From Spongilla lacustris (taxonomy: Eukaryota > Porifera > Demospongiae > Spongillida > Spongillidae): DNA of 64,000 bases. This document shows, piece after piece, positions 42,502 through 54,303 of this stretch (its first letter is position 1; each line of letters starts with the position of its first letter). The stretch is taken from the NCBI GenBank assembly GCA_949361645.1, contig OX442422.1, positions 1,288,580-1,352,579 on the forward strand, read 5' to 3'. The position numbers and the translations under genes are program-made. Under the pieces are notes generated by a model. That model worked only from the letters and a program-made list of their open reading frames with translations, did no database searches and was not told where the DNA came from.

Positions 42502-43327
42502 CTCAGCGTACTTAAGGCTGCCACTTAATGAATTTACGTCATAAAAAATGGCGACTATATACAAAATGTCAAATCTCACGCAAGAAGCGTCCCCTATGAT
42601 AGAAACTTTAGATTAGTGTATTTTATACACTGTTCCAACTATTTGTAACGTTCTATGATTAGAAAACCACCCTGCGGTAGGTAACCGCTTGGAATACGGC
42701 GATATAACCAATTACGGCTGTATGCCAGGGTGTTGCGATCCGTGTCTTAGAAAACTAATGGGGTATTTAAAATCCCCATATGTTTGCACGTATTATGCCG
42801 ACTGGGGAATTTAAATAAATGGCTTGCTGCATTCACAACAACCATGAACAAAGTTCAAAATGGCCGACCAGCTGCAAAAACACTAATGAATCTTCGATGC
42901 ACGGTCCAGTTATTGAAAACCCCAGTCATAAACCATAAGTATCAATCTAGAGGAACCTGCCCAGCATTAAAAAGTTACCTTCGAGCTGCATTTTCATCCT
43001 GGCGTTTTAGAAGTTCATTAATACGCGGGTCAAGTACAGTGGTTATTAATAAATAACCAGGCGGCTGATTAGTGCTGCTCGACAGCTGCTGTTAATTTTT
43101 GGCAATCGTTGGTTTGGGAGCATATAACGCAATTGTTATGCTGTGGATCTACCTAGGATCATAATATGTATGAAAGATGTACAAAAGTAGACGTCATACG
43201 CTAACGGGAGATAGATAAGTAACGATCCGCATAACGTCATAATGATGTAATACAAACATGAATGTTGACAATGTGTCAACAACATGAAAACAAGATTTTT
43301 AACATGAGGCAGCCTTAACTACCCTGA
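42502..43327. mobile_element. MITE nested in hAT copy C
   Basis: Termini CTCAGCGTACTTAAGGCTGCC and GGCAGCCTTAACTACCCTGAG are inverted repeats. Copy D lacks this segment at the equivalent point (CTGCCCGTAAT), giving an empty site. A fragment of the same family is at 4497-4604. The open frame at 42784-43056 has no recognisable domain. Confidence 0.75.
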
Positions 43328-43678
43328 GTGCCCGTAAATACATGTATTTGATCTCGTCCCCACGTATATATTTATAGTAACAACTGTGACGTTATAACTT
43401 CAAATTAGAAGTAATTATTTATCGTACATGTAATATCGTAAACGCGTATCCGGATATCGTCATAAAAATGTATTCGAATAATGGACGAATTGTCGATGCG
43501 GACGACGAATACCTAAGTACCTCCGAATGGAGATTCACAAACCGGTTATTTCGAATAGAACAAATCCAATAATCGATTTTCCCGAGTAATGCTAAATTAC
43601 TATTCGAACGGATAGGTTTTTGCGAATATCCGAATAACCCGAATAACCTGATAACCGGTTACACACCCTATCAGGTAG

Positions 43679-44239
43679 TTAATATACTACTCGCTGGCAA
43701 CGCCCCTACCACCCTTTCACCATATCCTGCTGGCGGGAATCAAACATTTTTTATTGAAACCCAAAGGCATTGTGACGGACTAAATAAAGTACCGTATTAG
43801 ATCTAATTAAAATTCGACTGTATTATGTAATTTTCTTTGTGCGCGGGCGATTTGAAGTGTCATGAATGTGATTAGCAAAACACCCGATTCCATTATTGCC
43901 GATGCACCGTAGAATGATTTCATTAGGCGTAGGAAGGGGGGGGGGGGGGGGGGGGGGGGGGGGGAACTATAGCCCCCCCCCCCCCCCCCCCCCCCCCCAC
44001 CCCCCCCCCACACACACACACACTTATAAATATGTGGGGGCAAAGACCCCCCACTTTTATTATTGAGTGTGAATTATTAAATAATTGTTACACGTGCTTT
44101 ACAAATCATGGCGACAAAGCGAAAAACGTGTATCAGACACGTACACTTGTCCCTCTGTCTTCAATTTTTTTCGGGACGAAAGAAGGCTGAGGTGGTTAGC
44201 TTATTAATTAGTCAGTACGTGTAATTTACAGACTCAGTA
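43679..44239. repeat. opposed G and C homopolymers in intergenic DNA
   Basis: About 31 G (43936-43966), the spacer AACTATAG, then about 25 C and further C runs to 44008, then (CA)n. Capable of a perfect G:C hairpin. No gene. Confidence 0.85.
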
Positions 44240-44248
44240 GCTACTGCC

Positions 44249-45031
44249 AAGGACACTTAATTATTACATGGACTGGAAACCGCCGCGTAACGTAATACTA
44301 TAAATTGTCGCAATCCTCGTTGCGCCTCGTTCCCAGACAAACAAAGGGTTTTGTGAGGTTGTCTTAGCTTTGGAGTGACTTACAGTTACAGAAAGCTGTT
44401 CTTTTGTTGAGGTAAATCCGTTATAAGTCTTAAAGATTACGTTAACGTACGGGTCTTAGCTTCTACGTGCGTGTTTTGCCTTGCTACGCTACTGTGGTTA
44501 GGCTCCTGGACACACCGATGAGCAGACATTTGTTTTGAAAGGTGTTTCCAACGCTTAATGGTATGATACAACTCGTATGTTAGTTTGTATTGGAAAGGAT
44601 GTTTCTTACAGAAAGGGCAAACGATTTTAATCGAACGATGCGCATGTTCTTTTTGTCAGGCCTCTGCAAATATGGTAATAGTTATGGCCTTATTTAACGT
44701 TCCACAGTATACCAGGATGGTTTCTCTAACTCGAGATATACTGATTATATTTACATGATGACTGAACCTGTATTTATTTCTATACATTACTTTGAACTGA
44801 TGTTTATTAATTATTGGTTCATTGCTCATTTTGAATTAGCGATGCCAAAAATAGCGAAGAATGGTTTATACATAACAAAAAACAACGTCGCGGCACCCAT
44901 CCCAGTCTTCTGATGCACTACAACAGTCACATCGTCTTGTACATGTACTGATCATTAATAATTCATGAGCAATGAGGATGGCGACATGAATTTATTGAGG
45001 TTTCCAGTCCATGTAATAATTAAGTGTCCTT
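44249..45031. mobile_element. Mutator-like (MULE) non-autonomous element, 783 bp
   Basis: Perfect 33-bp terminal inverted repeats (44249-44281 and 44999-45031, starting AAGGACACTTAATTATTACA) and a perfect 9-bp target duplication GCTACTGCC (44240-44248 and 45032-45040). A 9-bp duplication with these termini is most consistent with the Mutator superfamily. No coding capacity is recognised. A truncated copy lies inside hAT copy E. Confidence 0.85.
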
Positions 45032-45040
45032 GCTACTGCC

Positions 45041-45448
45041 TAGGCCCTAGCGTAGCGAGGGTGGCAGGGGGAACATATGTCTGCACGAATGTAAATTATC
45101 GCATAATCGCGAAAGGTCTTTGAGAAACATCCGCAAGCAAACCGTATTTGGCCAAACATGAGGCCTCGCCCCCCCTTCCCAGTAGTCTTATTTGGCTAAA
45201 TGCGACGGGGACCCCCCCCCCCCCCCCCCCCCCCCCCCATTACAAAGGTGACTACCAACGAAGAAAGTGCCAAACGATACGCAATGATCATTATGATGGC
45301 GTTGAATGTATTACGAGAGGCTAAGGACACTTCAGGACGGTACGTGTTCTTTATGCTTTTCGACCACGAGTGGAGCAGCTAGCTGGGCGGCTCTATTTTT
45401 TGTACCTCGAGACCACATATATCTCGTGCGTGGAAAACCGTTAAATTT
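45041..45448. repeat. repeat debris with a 29-base C homopolymer
   Basis: C run at about 45211-45238, TTGGCCAAA-type motifs shared (inverted) with 21.7 and 23.4 kb. This DNA abuts and truncates the Ig-gene fragment. Confidence 0.6.
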
Positions 45449-46100
45449 GGTCACTGTACAGTGGAACACTCTCTGTGCAGTCACAGGGTCAACCCCAATG
45501 ATGGCAAGGTATCGTCCACCCTCCAGGTAGAGGAACTTGACCCCATCACTGGGTACAGTTTGGTTGAGGCCATCCACCCAGATTATTGAAGGTGGAGGAT
45601 TGGACCATGACACATTACAGTAAAGGGCAATATTGTCTTCAGCAAGTGGATTGGATGTGTTTTTGACACTGTATGTGATATTTTCTCTCTCACCAAAGAC
45701 TGCTAACAGAAGGACCACATCATCAACTGTACCACTGTTATTGTGTGGTCACCTCACATTAGGGTGTGTAACCGGTTATCAGGTTATTCGAGTTATTCGG
45801 ATATTCGCAAAAACCTATCCGTTCGAATAGTAATTTAGCATTACTCGGAAAAATCGATTATTGGATTTGTTCTATTCGAAATAACCGGTTTGTGAATCTC
45901 CATTCGGAGGTACTTAGGTATTCGTCGTCCGCATCGACAATTCGCCCATTATTCGAATACATTTTTATGACGATATCCGGATACGCGTTTACGATATTAC
46001 ATGTACGACAATAATTACTTCTAATTTAAAGTTATAACGTCACTGTTGTTGTTATAAATATATACGTGGGGACGAGATCAAATACATGTATTACGGGCAG

Positions 46101-46138
46101 CATAGATATTAATAACGTTACTTTTTAAAATATCTATG
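46101..46138. mobile_element. 38-bp insertion with 10-bp inverted ends
   Basis: CATAGATATT...AATATCTATG, flanked by a direct repeat CGGGCAG (46094-46100 and 46139-46145). Copy C lacks it at the equivalent position. Either a minimal MITE derivative or a templated insertion. Confidence 0.6.
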
Positions 46139-46539
46139 CGGGCAGAAATTCGAACTACATGACGATGTAGCCAAAAGAGATCTCCCTCTTCACGTGTCAT
46201 GACGACGGACAGCTCCAGCTGCAAATCAAAGTCAGTTCGCTTAGTGTATTTCGAACCAGCTGGCTTCTTGCATCAATCTCTCTGAGCTGATATTGCCGCG
46301 ATCGTATACTTAGGCCTACTTAGATACTAGTATTTTCAAAACTCGCGATGGTGAAATGGAGGCTGCATGGCTGGTGGTGCGTAAACGTCATCTGTGGTTC
46401 TATTCTGTTGGCATCAAGTGCGATGTGTACATCTGTAGACTGTAGGTACTAGTAAAGCTCAGCGTGGCCACGCTAACTTAGGTCGGGACACGCCCAACTA
46501 GGTACATGTATGTGGTTAGGCCAAGCGATTTAGGCCTAT

Positions 46540-46915
46540 GTAGGTAGCTGTGGTTGTGTGCTGAGTGCATCTGGTGTGATGTGGGTAGCTGTGGATGCAT
46601 GCTGAAGGTACTGATCTGGTGTAATGTGGTTAGTTGTAGTAGGGTGTCTGGTGTGATGAAGGTAGCTATGGTTGTGTGCCTCATGAGGGCATCTGGTGTG
46701 ATGGGGGTAGGTGTGTTTGTGTGCTGAGGGCATATGGTGTGATGGGAGTAGGTGTGTTTGTGTGCTGAAGGCTCCTAGTGTGATGGGGTAGGTGTGTTTG
46801 TGTGCTGAGGGCATCTGGTGTGATAGGGGTAAGTGTGTTTGTGTGCTAAGGGTATCTGGTGTGATGTGGGTAGCTGTAGGAGGGTCTCTGGTGTGATGTG
46901 TACATTTAGGTGGCT
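46540..46915 (-). repeat. 41-bp minisatellite inside hAT copy D
   Basis: Inverted homologue of the satellite in copy C, about nine degenerate units (GTGTGATGGGGGTAGGTG / TGTTTGTGTGCTGAGGGCATC). Confidence 0.8.
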
Positions 46916-47437
46916 AAATGAGCAGAAAACCTAAATAACCTAGGTATTCGGCTGGCAAATTGTCAAAACCTATTCGGAAAAATCGATTTTCATTTTTCAA
47001 GTATTCGGAAAAATCGATTTTCGGATCCAGAAAAACCTGAAAAATCGATTAGTGTTTTTAAAGTATTCGGAAAAATCGATTTTCATTATTCAGGGGAGGT
47101 TACACACCCTACCTCACATGCATAGTAGACAGTGGCTGTTCTGCTTCTGATGGTCCCAAACTGATCACTGGTAGCCCTACAGTGGTAGGGGATGCCCCCT
47201 CTGGAAGCATCCATCCCCTCCACCACAGTGGGTATGAGCAGTGAGCCATTGAGCACATGGCCATCAGAGACTAAGGCTGGAGGGTCACCTCTGTACCATG
47301 TGATGGTGTGGGAAGGGTCACCTAGGGCAGTACAGTCCAGCGCCAGGGATGTCTTGTATACTACAGTGTCCTGGGGCTCCTGGGTGAAGTGAGGAGGCTG
47401 GCCAGCTGCACAGGCCGCTAAATGAAGCAGCACTGGG

Positions 47438-50400
47438 AAGATGGAAGGAAGTTTACATTTGGTACATGCACTAGCGTGAACATTCAAAAAAATGTTTTAA
47501 TGGTTTGATTATAACTCAATACATAAGTTATACTAAGCATACAAGTAACATATACGTACCAAAAAAGGAAAGAAGTGGTGTATAATAACGTGAAGTTTTA
47601 AAGATGTTAGCCGATGATTTGATAAACACTATCTGATATCGAAGTAACATTGTTAATAATACATAATACGCCTGCCTATCCATGCAATGCGTATATTATA
47701 ATATATAGAAATTAAACCAGTTTTAGTACTTTATTATATTATCTGCACGTTCCAGGTAATATTTATCCGCCATTGGTCATGGCTTCATGCTGTATTTATT
47801 AGAGCGCGCGTTTTAAAAAGTCATTTGTGTGCGACATGCTATGTATGTATTAGACTCCAAAGAATATGAAGAATTTGTTTAAAGAGTATAAGTAGTGAAT
47901 ACCACTATAACATCTAGTCAACTTTTGGCACCTATGTGGCACAAATTGTGTGGCATTATGTACCTAGCATCATCCACGTGAGAGGTAGGGAGTATACGGT
48001 CAATATCTTCATGTATCTTTATTGTGGCTTGTTTTTTGTTGTTGTTATAAAGTGCATGTACATGAGGCCGCGCCGGGGCCAAAATTTCAATCATTTTGGC
48101 GAACATACACATAGTGCCGACAAGTCATATGCATGTACTGCGTAATTAATTTTCAGCTCTGTAGGTCAAATAAAGATGTTTCCAAGTTGTCACCACCATA
48201 AATTTAATAATATGCCACCCCGTACAGATAAGCGAGCATAGCAGTCGAAGATCGTGCCATATTGGGATGTACATAACCAATTGCAAGGGATAAAGTCAAT
48301 TTTTATTTTTCTCCATTTTTATACATGTACAAATAGAACAAGCTGCATGTAACTAAACGAGATTAGAAAGACTTTTGTGTTAGCCTTTGATGAAAAGATC
48401 TGGTCCCTGATTGCTTAGCAGAGTAAAGAGAATTCAGTTTGCATTGCAACCAAAAAGTGTGAGAATCAAATTGTCTGCAATCCATGGCTGCTACTGGCTG
48501 CATACCTCCTTCAGTCTGCTCATCAGTGGGTACTGTGGTCATGTGGTGATGTTTCCTACACAAGTCACCTCCTGGAGTTGCAGAAGTTACACTTGTTTCT
48601 TTGTCCCCCTGTGACTTAGATTTTCTGTGCTTTTGATCATACATGTAGCTGTAGAGGTCGATGTGTTGATCACTTTTTAAAAATATACTTTAAGTAATGA
48701 GATAAAACAATAACAAAAACAAACTTCAACTAACAGCAAGAATGCAATTGCAGAGGCTTGTACGGAACAACACACACGCACACATACATGTATGCACATG
48801 GCACACGACACATGTACATTAACACACACCACACTACCCAAGCACACACACTCACATATGTGACAATGGAATTACATTTATGAATATTTTGTGAAACAGA
48901 TCACCATCTCAGTAGAGCAAAGGTATTACTTGGGCAGAGCCCAACCTTAACATTGTACGTCCAGCTAGGGAAGGTATAGCACACATATACACTGTTACTC
49001 CTGTCTACACCGACTGTATCCTATAGCATGAATAATGTAAAAGTGTTATAAATTTATAGCTGTGCTTTAATTGAAGGTGCCTTCATTCATTCTTTATTGT
49101 ATATGCACAGCCTCCCATCAGCTACACCATCCCTCTCCTCTGCGCACATGCACCCATGCAAATAGTGGTAACATGATGGTGGAAGTATAAAAAAACATAA
49201 TTCCACATGAACATATGCTCAATTAATATTAATTAAACTTCTTATTTCTTAATTATACACAGCAACTAGGATACACTTATCATCTTCAAAGACATGTGTT
49301 TTACATCAGGTATGGAGTACATATGTACATTACAGGAAGGCCTTGTTATGGCATCCATTTTAAGCATACTCTGCTGCCTTTGGATGCAATGGTAATATCA
49401 AAGGCAGCTGAGATGCCACAATCCGAATTGGTAACAAGGGTGTCTACTGGTAGTGTTTGGAATTATCTCATCCCTATCAGCAACTACTTCAAACTTCTAG
49501 GTATGCAGGCAAACATGTTTAAAAAGTAATAAAGATTACTGGCTTAGCTTCTAGCCAAAAAAATGATCTCCAGATATTGCAAGTAAAAAAGGAGCATCCA
49601 GTGCTGCTAGCTGAATGCTCTCCTTATCACATGGCATGGTTTTATTCTACACAAGAGTGCTTTTAGGGATGCTCATCTGTTTACGCTATGGCTGGCAGCC
49701 TCCTTTTTTACCATCACATTGCATATGTGGCTCCATCTACTTGTATACATGTATACTGTGGAGCATACCTTGAATTACACTGGAGGCTTTCCTTGAGTTT
49801 GACACAATTATCAGGTGGGAGACCAGATCTCTGCATTCCTCAATGAGGAGTGTCATAATCATAATTTCCCTCTGCAGCCATTGCAGGGTGTAATACCTTC
49901 GATATAAGTCTGCCAATAGAGAAGTTGGAGGTTGACTTGATGCTGCTGCATAGAATTTCTTGGAAAAAGACCACAAAACTGCCTATACTTTGATGACAGA
50001 ATATTCAACACATTTAATCAATCCTCTGCCAATTCCTCCTCTGCCAATATGCTACCGGAAAATATGAAGAACAAATTAGAGACCTTGAGTATTTTCACCT
50101 TAGTTCTGTGTCATTGCTGCCCTCTGCAGTTGTTCTGCTTCGGGCTGTACATCACTGTGATGGTCATCAGTTTCCTGGACACAAACCACAACTGGTACCA
50201 GCATCCAACCACCTCAGACTGATGTGAATGTAAAAAAAGGATTTTTATTCAGTATTCTATGTGTACACACGCAGGTAACTCAATATATTGAACATGTTAT
50301 TGGCCATGCAGTCATGAAAGGAAAGAAAAGTAGCACTTGATTGTAATTAATGGCTCACTATTACTACAACATCACACCTTAGTTGACATGGTAACTGGTT

Positions 50401-50744
50401 CTACCTGTCTTAATATTGGATGGTATAGGATAGATTGGTGGTTGATGTGGTTCATAGGTGAAAGGGTGGTGCCTCCATACTTTTCCAGGCTTTTCATCGC
50501 CACCTTATGGTCTGGTAAGTTAACCAGTGCTGAATTTGTAGCTGATATGTAACTGGGGCTACTTATTGGAGAAAGACATGTATATACATACATATGCACA
50601 CATCCCATAAGCACATATCATGCATCTCTTCAGGTATTGTGCAGTTTCCAATCATCATAATATATATCTGGTATGTTCATGCATTGAATTCATCTACTTT
50701 ATCTATGATTGTAACTACAAACTTGTTCATACTAATCCTACACT
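47438..50744. other. intergenic DNA, no gene recognised
   Basis: Short chance frames only. 50090-50390 is a diverged duplicate of about 53380-53670 (shared CTGGTACCAGCATC, TTATTG, AATGGCT and CTACAACAT blocks). Confidence 0.5.
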
Positions 50745-51357
50745 ACATATAGGCACTCTACATATAAGGCACTCTATATAAGGCACACTACATAAGGCAC
50801 ACTACATAAGGCACACTACATAAGGCACACTACATAAGGCACACTACATAAGGCACACTACATAAGGCACACTACATAAGGCACACTACATAAGGCACAC
50901 TACATAAGGCACACTACATAAGGCACACTACATAAGGCACACTACATAAGACACACTACATAAGGCACACTACATAAGGCACACTACATAAGGCACACTA
51001 CATAAGGCACACTACATAAGGCACACTACATAAGGCACACTACATAAGGCACACTACATAAGGCACACTACATAAGGCACACTACATAAGGCACACTACA
51101 TAAGACACACTACATAAGGCACACTACATAAGACACACTACATAAGGCACACTACATAAGGCACACTACATAAGGCACACTACATAAGGCACACTACATA
51201 AGGCACACTACATAAGGCACACTACATAATTAAGGCACACTACATAAGGCACACTACATAAGGCACACTACATAAGGCACACTACATAAGGCACACTACA
51301 TAAGACACACTACATAAGGCACACTACATAAGGCACACTACATAAGGCACACTACAT
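50745..51357. repeat. 14-bp satellite (TAAGGCACACTACA)n
   Basis: About 43 tandem copies with very low divergence. Variants TAAGACACACTACA occur at several scattered positions and one unit is extended (AATTAAGG near 51230). Homogeneous head-to-tail array, no spacers, so not a CRISPR. Confidence 0.97.
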
Positions 51358-52199
51358 CAGGAGTAAAGACATACTACAGTATAATTACATGTCATACCTC
51401 GGTACGTAGCTGAAGGAGGAGGGTTAATATTAACTACTACTACTGTACCACACCTTAACATGAACCACACATCCAGATAGATTTTTGGATGTGACACATT
51501 TATGCAATGTTTAGAGATGGAGGTACCAGGAAGGTGTAATTTGGCACCAGATTTTGATCACCGGCCCCAACCCATTATTAAGATTATTATACTTTTTAAA
51601 TTTTGAGTTATCTTAGGATTTATTTTGAAAGTGAATAAAAGTGATTTGTGAATACCTTTGGCTGATGGTGTTAAATTCAACCCTTTAGCATTGTACCCTA
51701 ACTGGTACCCTAGGTAACATACTCATACCACTTTGGCCTGCCCAGCTGGCTAGTGTGCTAAATTATGACCAAGCTTAAGATAACTACCTCCTCCCCATCA
51801 TCACCCTAAGAGGTTAATCCCAATGCTGCAAAAGTGCACACCAATGGGAGTATAAAAGTTAATTTATTTTGCATGGGCATACTTGCATGGCTCTTCTACA
51901 AAATATCCTAACATCCAGGATGGAAATCAATCTTATCCTGGTTTTTATTTGACAAACTCAGGTAGAATCCCAGCATGGCATGGAATTGATTGCCATGCAT
52001 TGCACCACGGATGAGAAAATAATCAATCCCAGGTTCGTTGTAAGATTCTAGCTGGATTATTGAGCAATAACTGGGATCAGGACTATGAATATAATCCAAT
52101 TGTTGTTGAAAGGTTTTTTTCTTCTTTGCGATGACATCAGTTGCAGGTATTTGCCCCATATGCCATAGCAGCTAAATTAAAGGTTGGTATGGTATCAAC
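51358..52199. other. intergenic, partly duplicated
   Basis: 51510-51600 (GGAGGTACCAGGAAGGTGTAA) matches 53890-53950, extending the segmental duplication noted at 50.1 and 53.4 kb. No gene. Confidence 0.45.
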
Positions 52200-52614
52200 T
52201 AGCCTCGTCCCCAGGCCCTGTTTTATTAAAGTTATGGGGGGAAAAACAGGGTCTGGTAGACACTGCCAGGGTCGAAGCGCGCATGCGCTAGTTTGTCCCA
52301 GAATACCTGGGGTAACCGTAATTTCCTTTTGGAAACCATTCCGTATACTCGTCTGTTTTCGCGATGGCGTATTCTCTTGAGTTCCGAGAAGCGGTGGCTT
52401 ATTCTTTATCGTGTCTTAACGAACGAAATCAGGCGAGCAGCATACGCCATCGCGAAATCAGACGAGTATACGGAATGGTTTCCAAAAGGAAATTACGGTT
52501 ACCCCAGGTATTCTGGGACAAACTAGCGCATGCGCACTTCGACCCTGGCAGTGTCTACCAGGCCCTGTTTTTCCCCCCGTAACTTTAATAAAACAGGGCC
52601 TGGGGACGAGGCTA
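52200..52614. mobile_element. palindromic MITE (415 bp) with 9-bp target duplication
   Basis: Ends TAGCCTCGTCCCCAGG and CCTGGGGACGAGGCTA. Arms of about 165 bp pair almost perfectly. GGTATCAAC flanks both sides (52191-52199 and 52615-52623). The open frames (for example 52364-52582, MAYSLEFREAVAYSL...) run through the palindrome. The start recalls a transposase helix-turn-helix but is not convincing. Confidence 0.85.
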
Positions 52615-52623
52615 GGTATCAAC

Positions 52624-54303
52624 TACAGGTGATCACTCCATAAAGATTTTAACTACATTTCATCTCAGTGTTTGCCTCATACCCTTACATAATGAGGTTT
52701 TGTGCCTCTTGTATTATGGTTTGTCTGCACTAATATTATAAGTTTTCCTGTATTAAGGCTAAGGTCAGCATGGATACACCCCACAGCCATCAGACACAAT
52801 ACAGCACTTACCATGCATAATAGCTACAGCAACAACATAAATACATGGCCATGCAATCTATGTTCTGATAAAAAGAAGAAAAGCTGTGATAACCAACATA
52901 TAAAATGGAGGAGCATGCAAAATTTAACAAAAAACTCAGTAGGTTGCCAATTACAAGCCAAACTCTAAATACAAAAGTACATTCCTGGTGATGCCACCAA
53001 AAAATGGTACCGGTTTCCACTGCATGAGACGTTTTGTGAAATGCACCATTCCTTAATGTGGCAGATGATGGGTGCTTATTGTGTAGCATCAAGGAGGTGT
53101 GACCTGTCACATCAGAGGCAATTTTGTGAATGATTTGTGAACTGCTGCCTACATATATTTACACTTACACTCTTAGTGCATTATGTGCATCTGTGAATGG
53201 ATCCTAATTAAAATGACTGCATGCAATCACATAAGAACATACACATACACAAATATACACACATTGACACACACACTGCATGATGCTAACAATTTTTTTT
53301 GTATAATTAACATTACCGTCAATTCATGCTGTGATATGGAGTGAAGTTACACAGCTTGTATTAATGTTACTAAGTGATTGCATGTGTGGCACAGAACTTC
53401 CATACACTCCACAGCAAGGAGGAGGCATTCAGCCTGCAAGTATCATTGCACACAAATCAGAGCTGGTACCAGCATCTGACAACCTGAGAGATATTGAATT
53501 AAACATGTAAAAAGAGGAGTGTAATGTATTTATATAATAGTCCATATGTGAAAGTAACCCAAGTTATTGAACAGGTTATTGTCAAGATATAAAAATGCAA
53601 AATGAAAAAACAACAAAGACTGAAGAAGTGATTCTAATCAATGGCTTGCTGTTACTACAACATTCGTAGCACAGAACTAAGATAATGCAAAAACTGCGAA
53701 ACTCCCTAACTGAAGGGAGGGAGGTCAACACAAATAGAAAAGGACATATCAGTTCTACTTACTGCTGTAAACTCAGTCAGACACATGAACCATAAACGTG
53801 CCTAAGGATTTTGAGTATGGTGCCTAGTCCAATTAATCGACTGGGGATGGGCCGGGCCAATTTTTTGCTTTCACATATTTGGTGCAATGTTTGGAGATGG
53901 AGGTGCTGGGAAGGTGTAATTTGACACCAGCCCGATAAAATTTGATTTGGCTTGACCCTAAACCCTAATATCTCTATGCTTCTAGCTCTATTAGGGCACT
54001 TGAAACCTTAGAACACATTTACAGATCACATCATTTGCCTGGCTGCACCCCCTTATTAACGTTCAATCCCAAATTAACTGATGATTAAATTTCAAGTGGA
54101 TGTGAATTTTGGTTAAGGTGTACATGAAAATATTGAGCCCTAGCCTAATCAAACATTGAAGTCCAAGACACTAGGGTAGTACAGGGGTGTGGTAGTACTA
54201 AGGGGGTGGATACCTCAGGGTACAACATAAAAGATACTTGGGACACACAGCTATTACAAAATTAAGTTGGTGAATCAAAGCATCTGATAGTGGCAGTATA
54301 TGC
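52624..54303. other. intergenic, contains Ig-gene flank duplicates
   Basis: Nothing coding. 53715-53790 (GAAGGGAGGGAGGTCAACA...) repeats the intron between two Ig exons at 55198-55275, so rearranged copies of the receptor gene lie here. Confidence 0.5.

Larger units (their letters stand above)
41562..43670 (+). mobile_element. hAT-family non-autonomous element, copy C (2.1 kb)
   Basis: Begins TAGGGTGTGTAACCTCCCC and ends ATAACCGGTTACACACCCTA. The perfect 8-bp target duplication TCAGGTAG (41554-41561 and 43671-43678) is diagnostic of hAT transposition. The subterminal DNA is packed with ATCGATTTTTCCGAAT repeats, probable transposase-binding sites. It carries a 41-bp minisatellite and a nested MITE (42502-43327). 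No transposase. Confidence 0.92.
45760..47111 (-). mobile_element. hAT-family non-autonomous element, copy D (1.35 kb)
   Basis: Same termini as copy C in inverted orientation. Perfect 8-bp target duplication CCTCACAT (45752-45759 and 47112-47119). The paralogous gene at about 57301-57380 preserves the uninterrupted site with a single CCTCACAT, a natural empty-site control. It contains the inverted 41-bp minisatellite (about 46540-46910). Confidence 0.95.
45449..47437 (-). pseudogene. truncated Ig-receptor duplicate (domains 1-2), split by hAT copy D
   Basis: Minus-strand Ig domain 1 (about 47116-47437) has TSLALDCTALG, TITWYRGDPP and IPYHCRATSD, with Cys, Trp and Cys intact, after a hydrophobic LLHLAACAAG that may be the end of a signal peptide. 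Domain 2 (to 45449) has LYCNVSWSNPPPSIIWVDG and RVFHCTVT. Homology to the 57.05-57.67 kb gene stops abruptly at 45449, where unrelated repeat DNA begins. The hAT insertion (45760-47111) sits at the end of domain 1, on its splice donor. No further exons: a dead fragment. Confidence 0.8.

Noticed and set aside
50745..51357. CRISPR array
   Set aside because: 14-bp head-to-tail repeats with no spacers, in eukaryotic DNA.
52141..52582. Three overlapping frames as a small transposase gene
   Set aside because: They cross the centre of a near-perfect palindrome; no catalytic motif.
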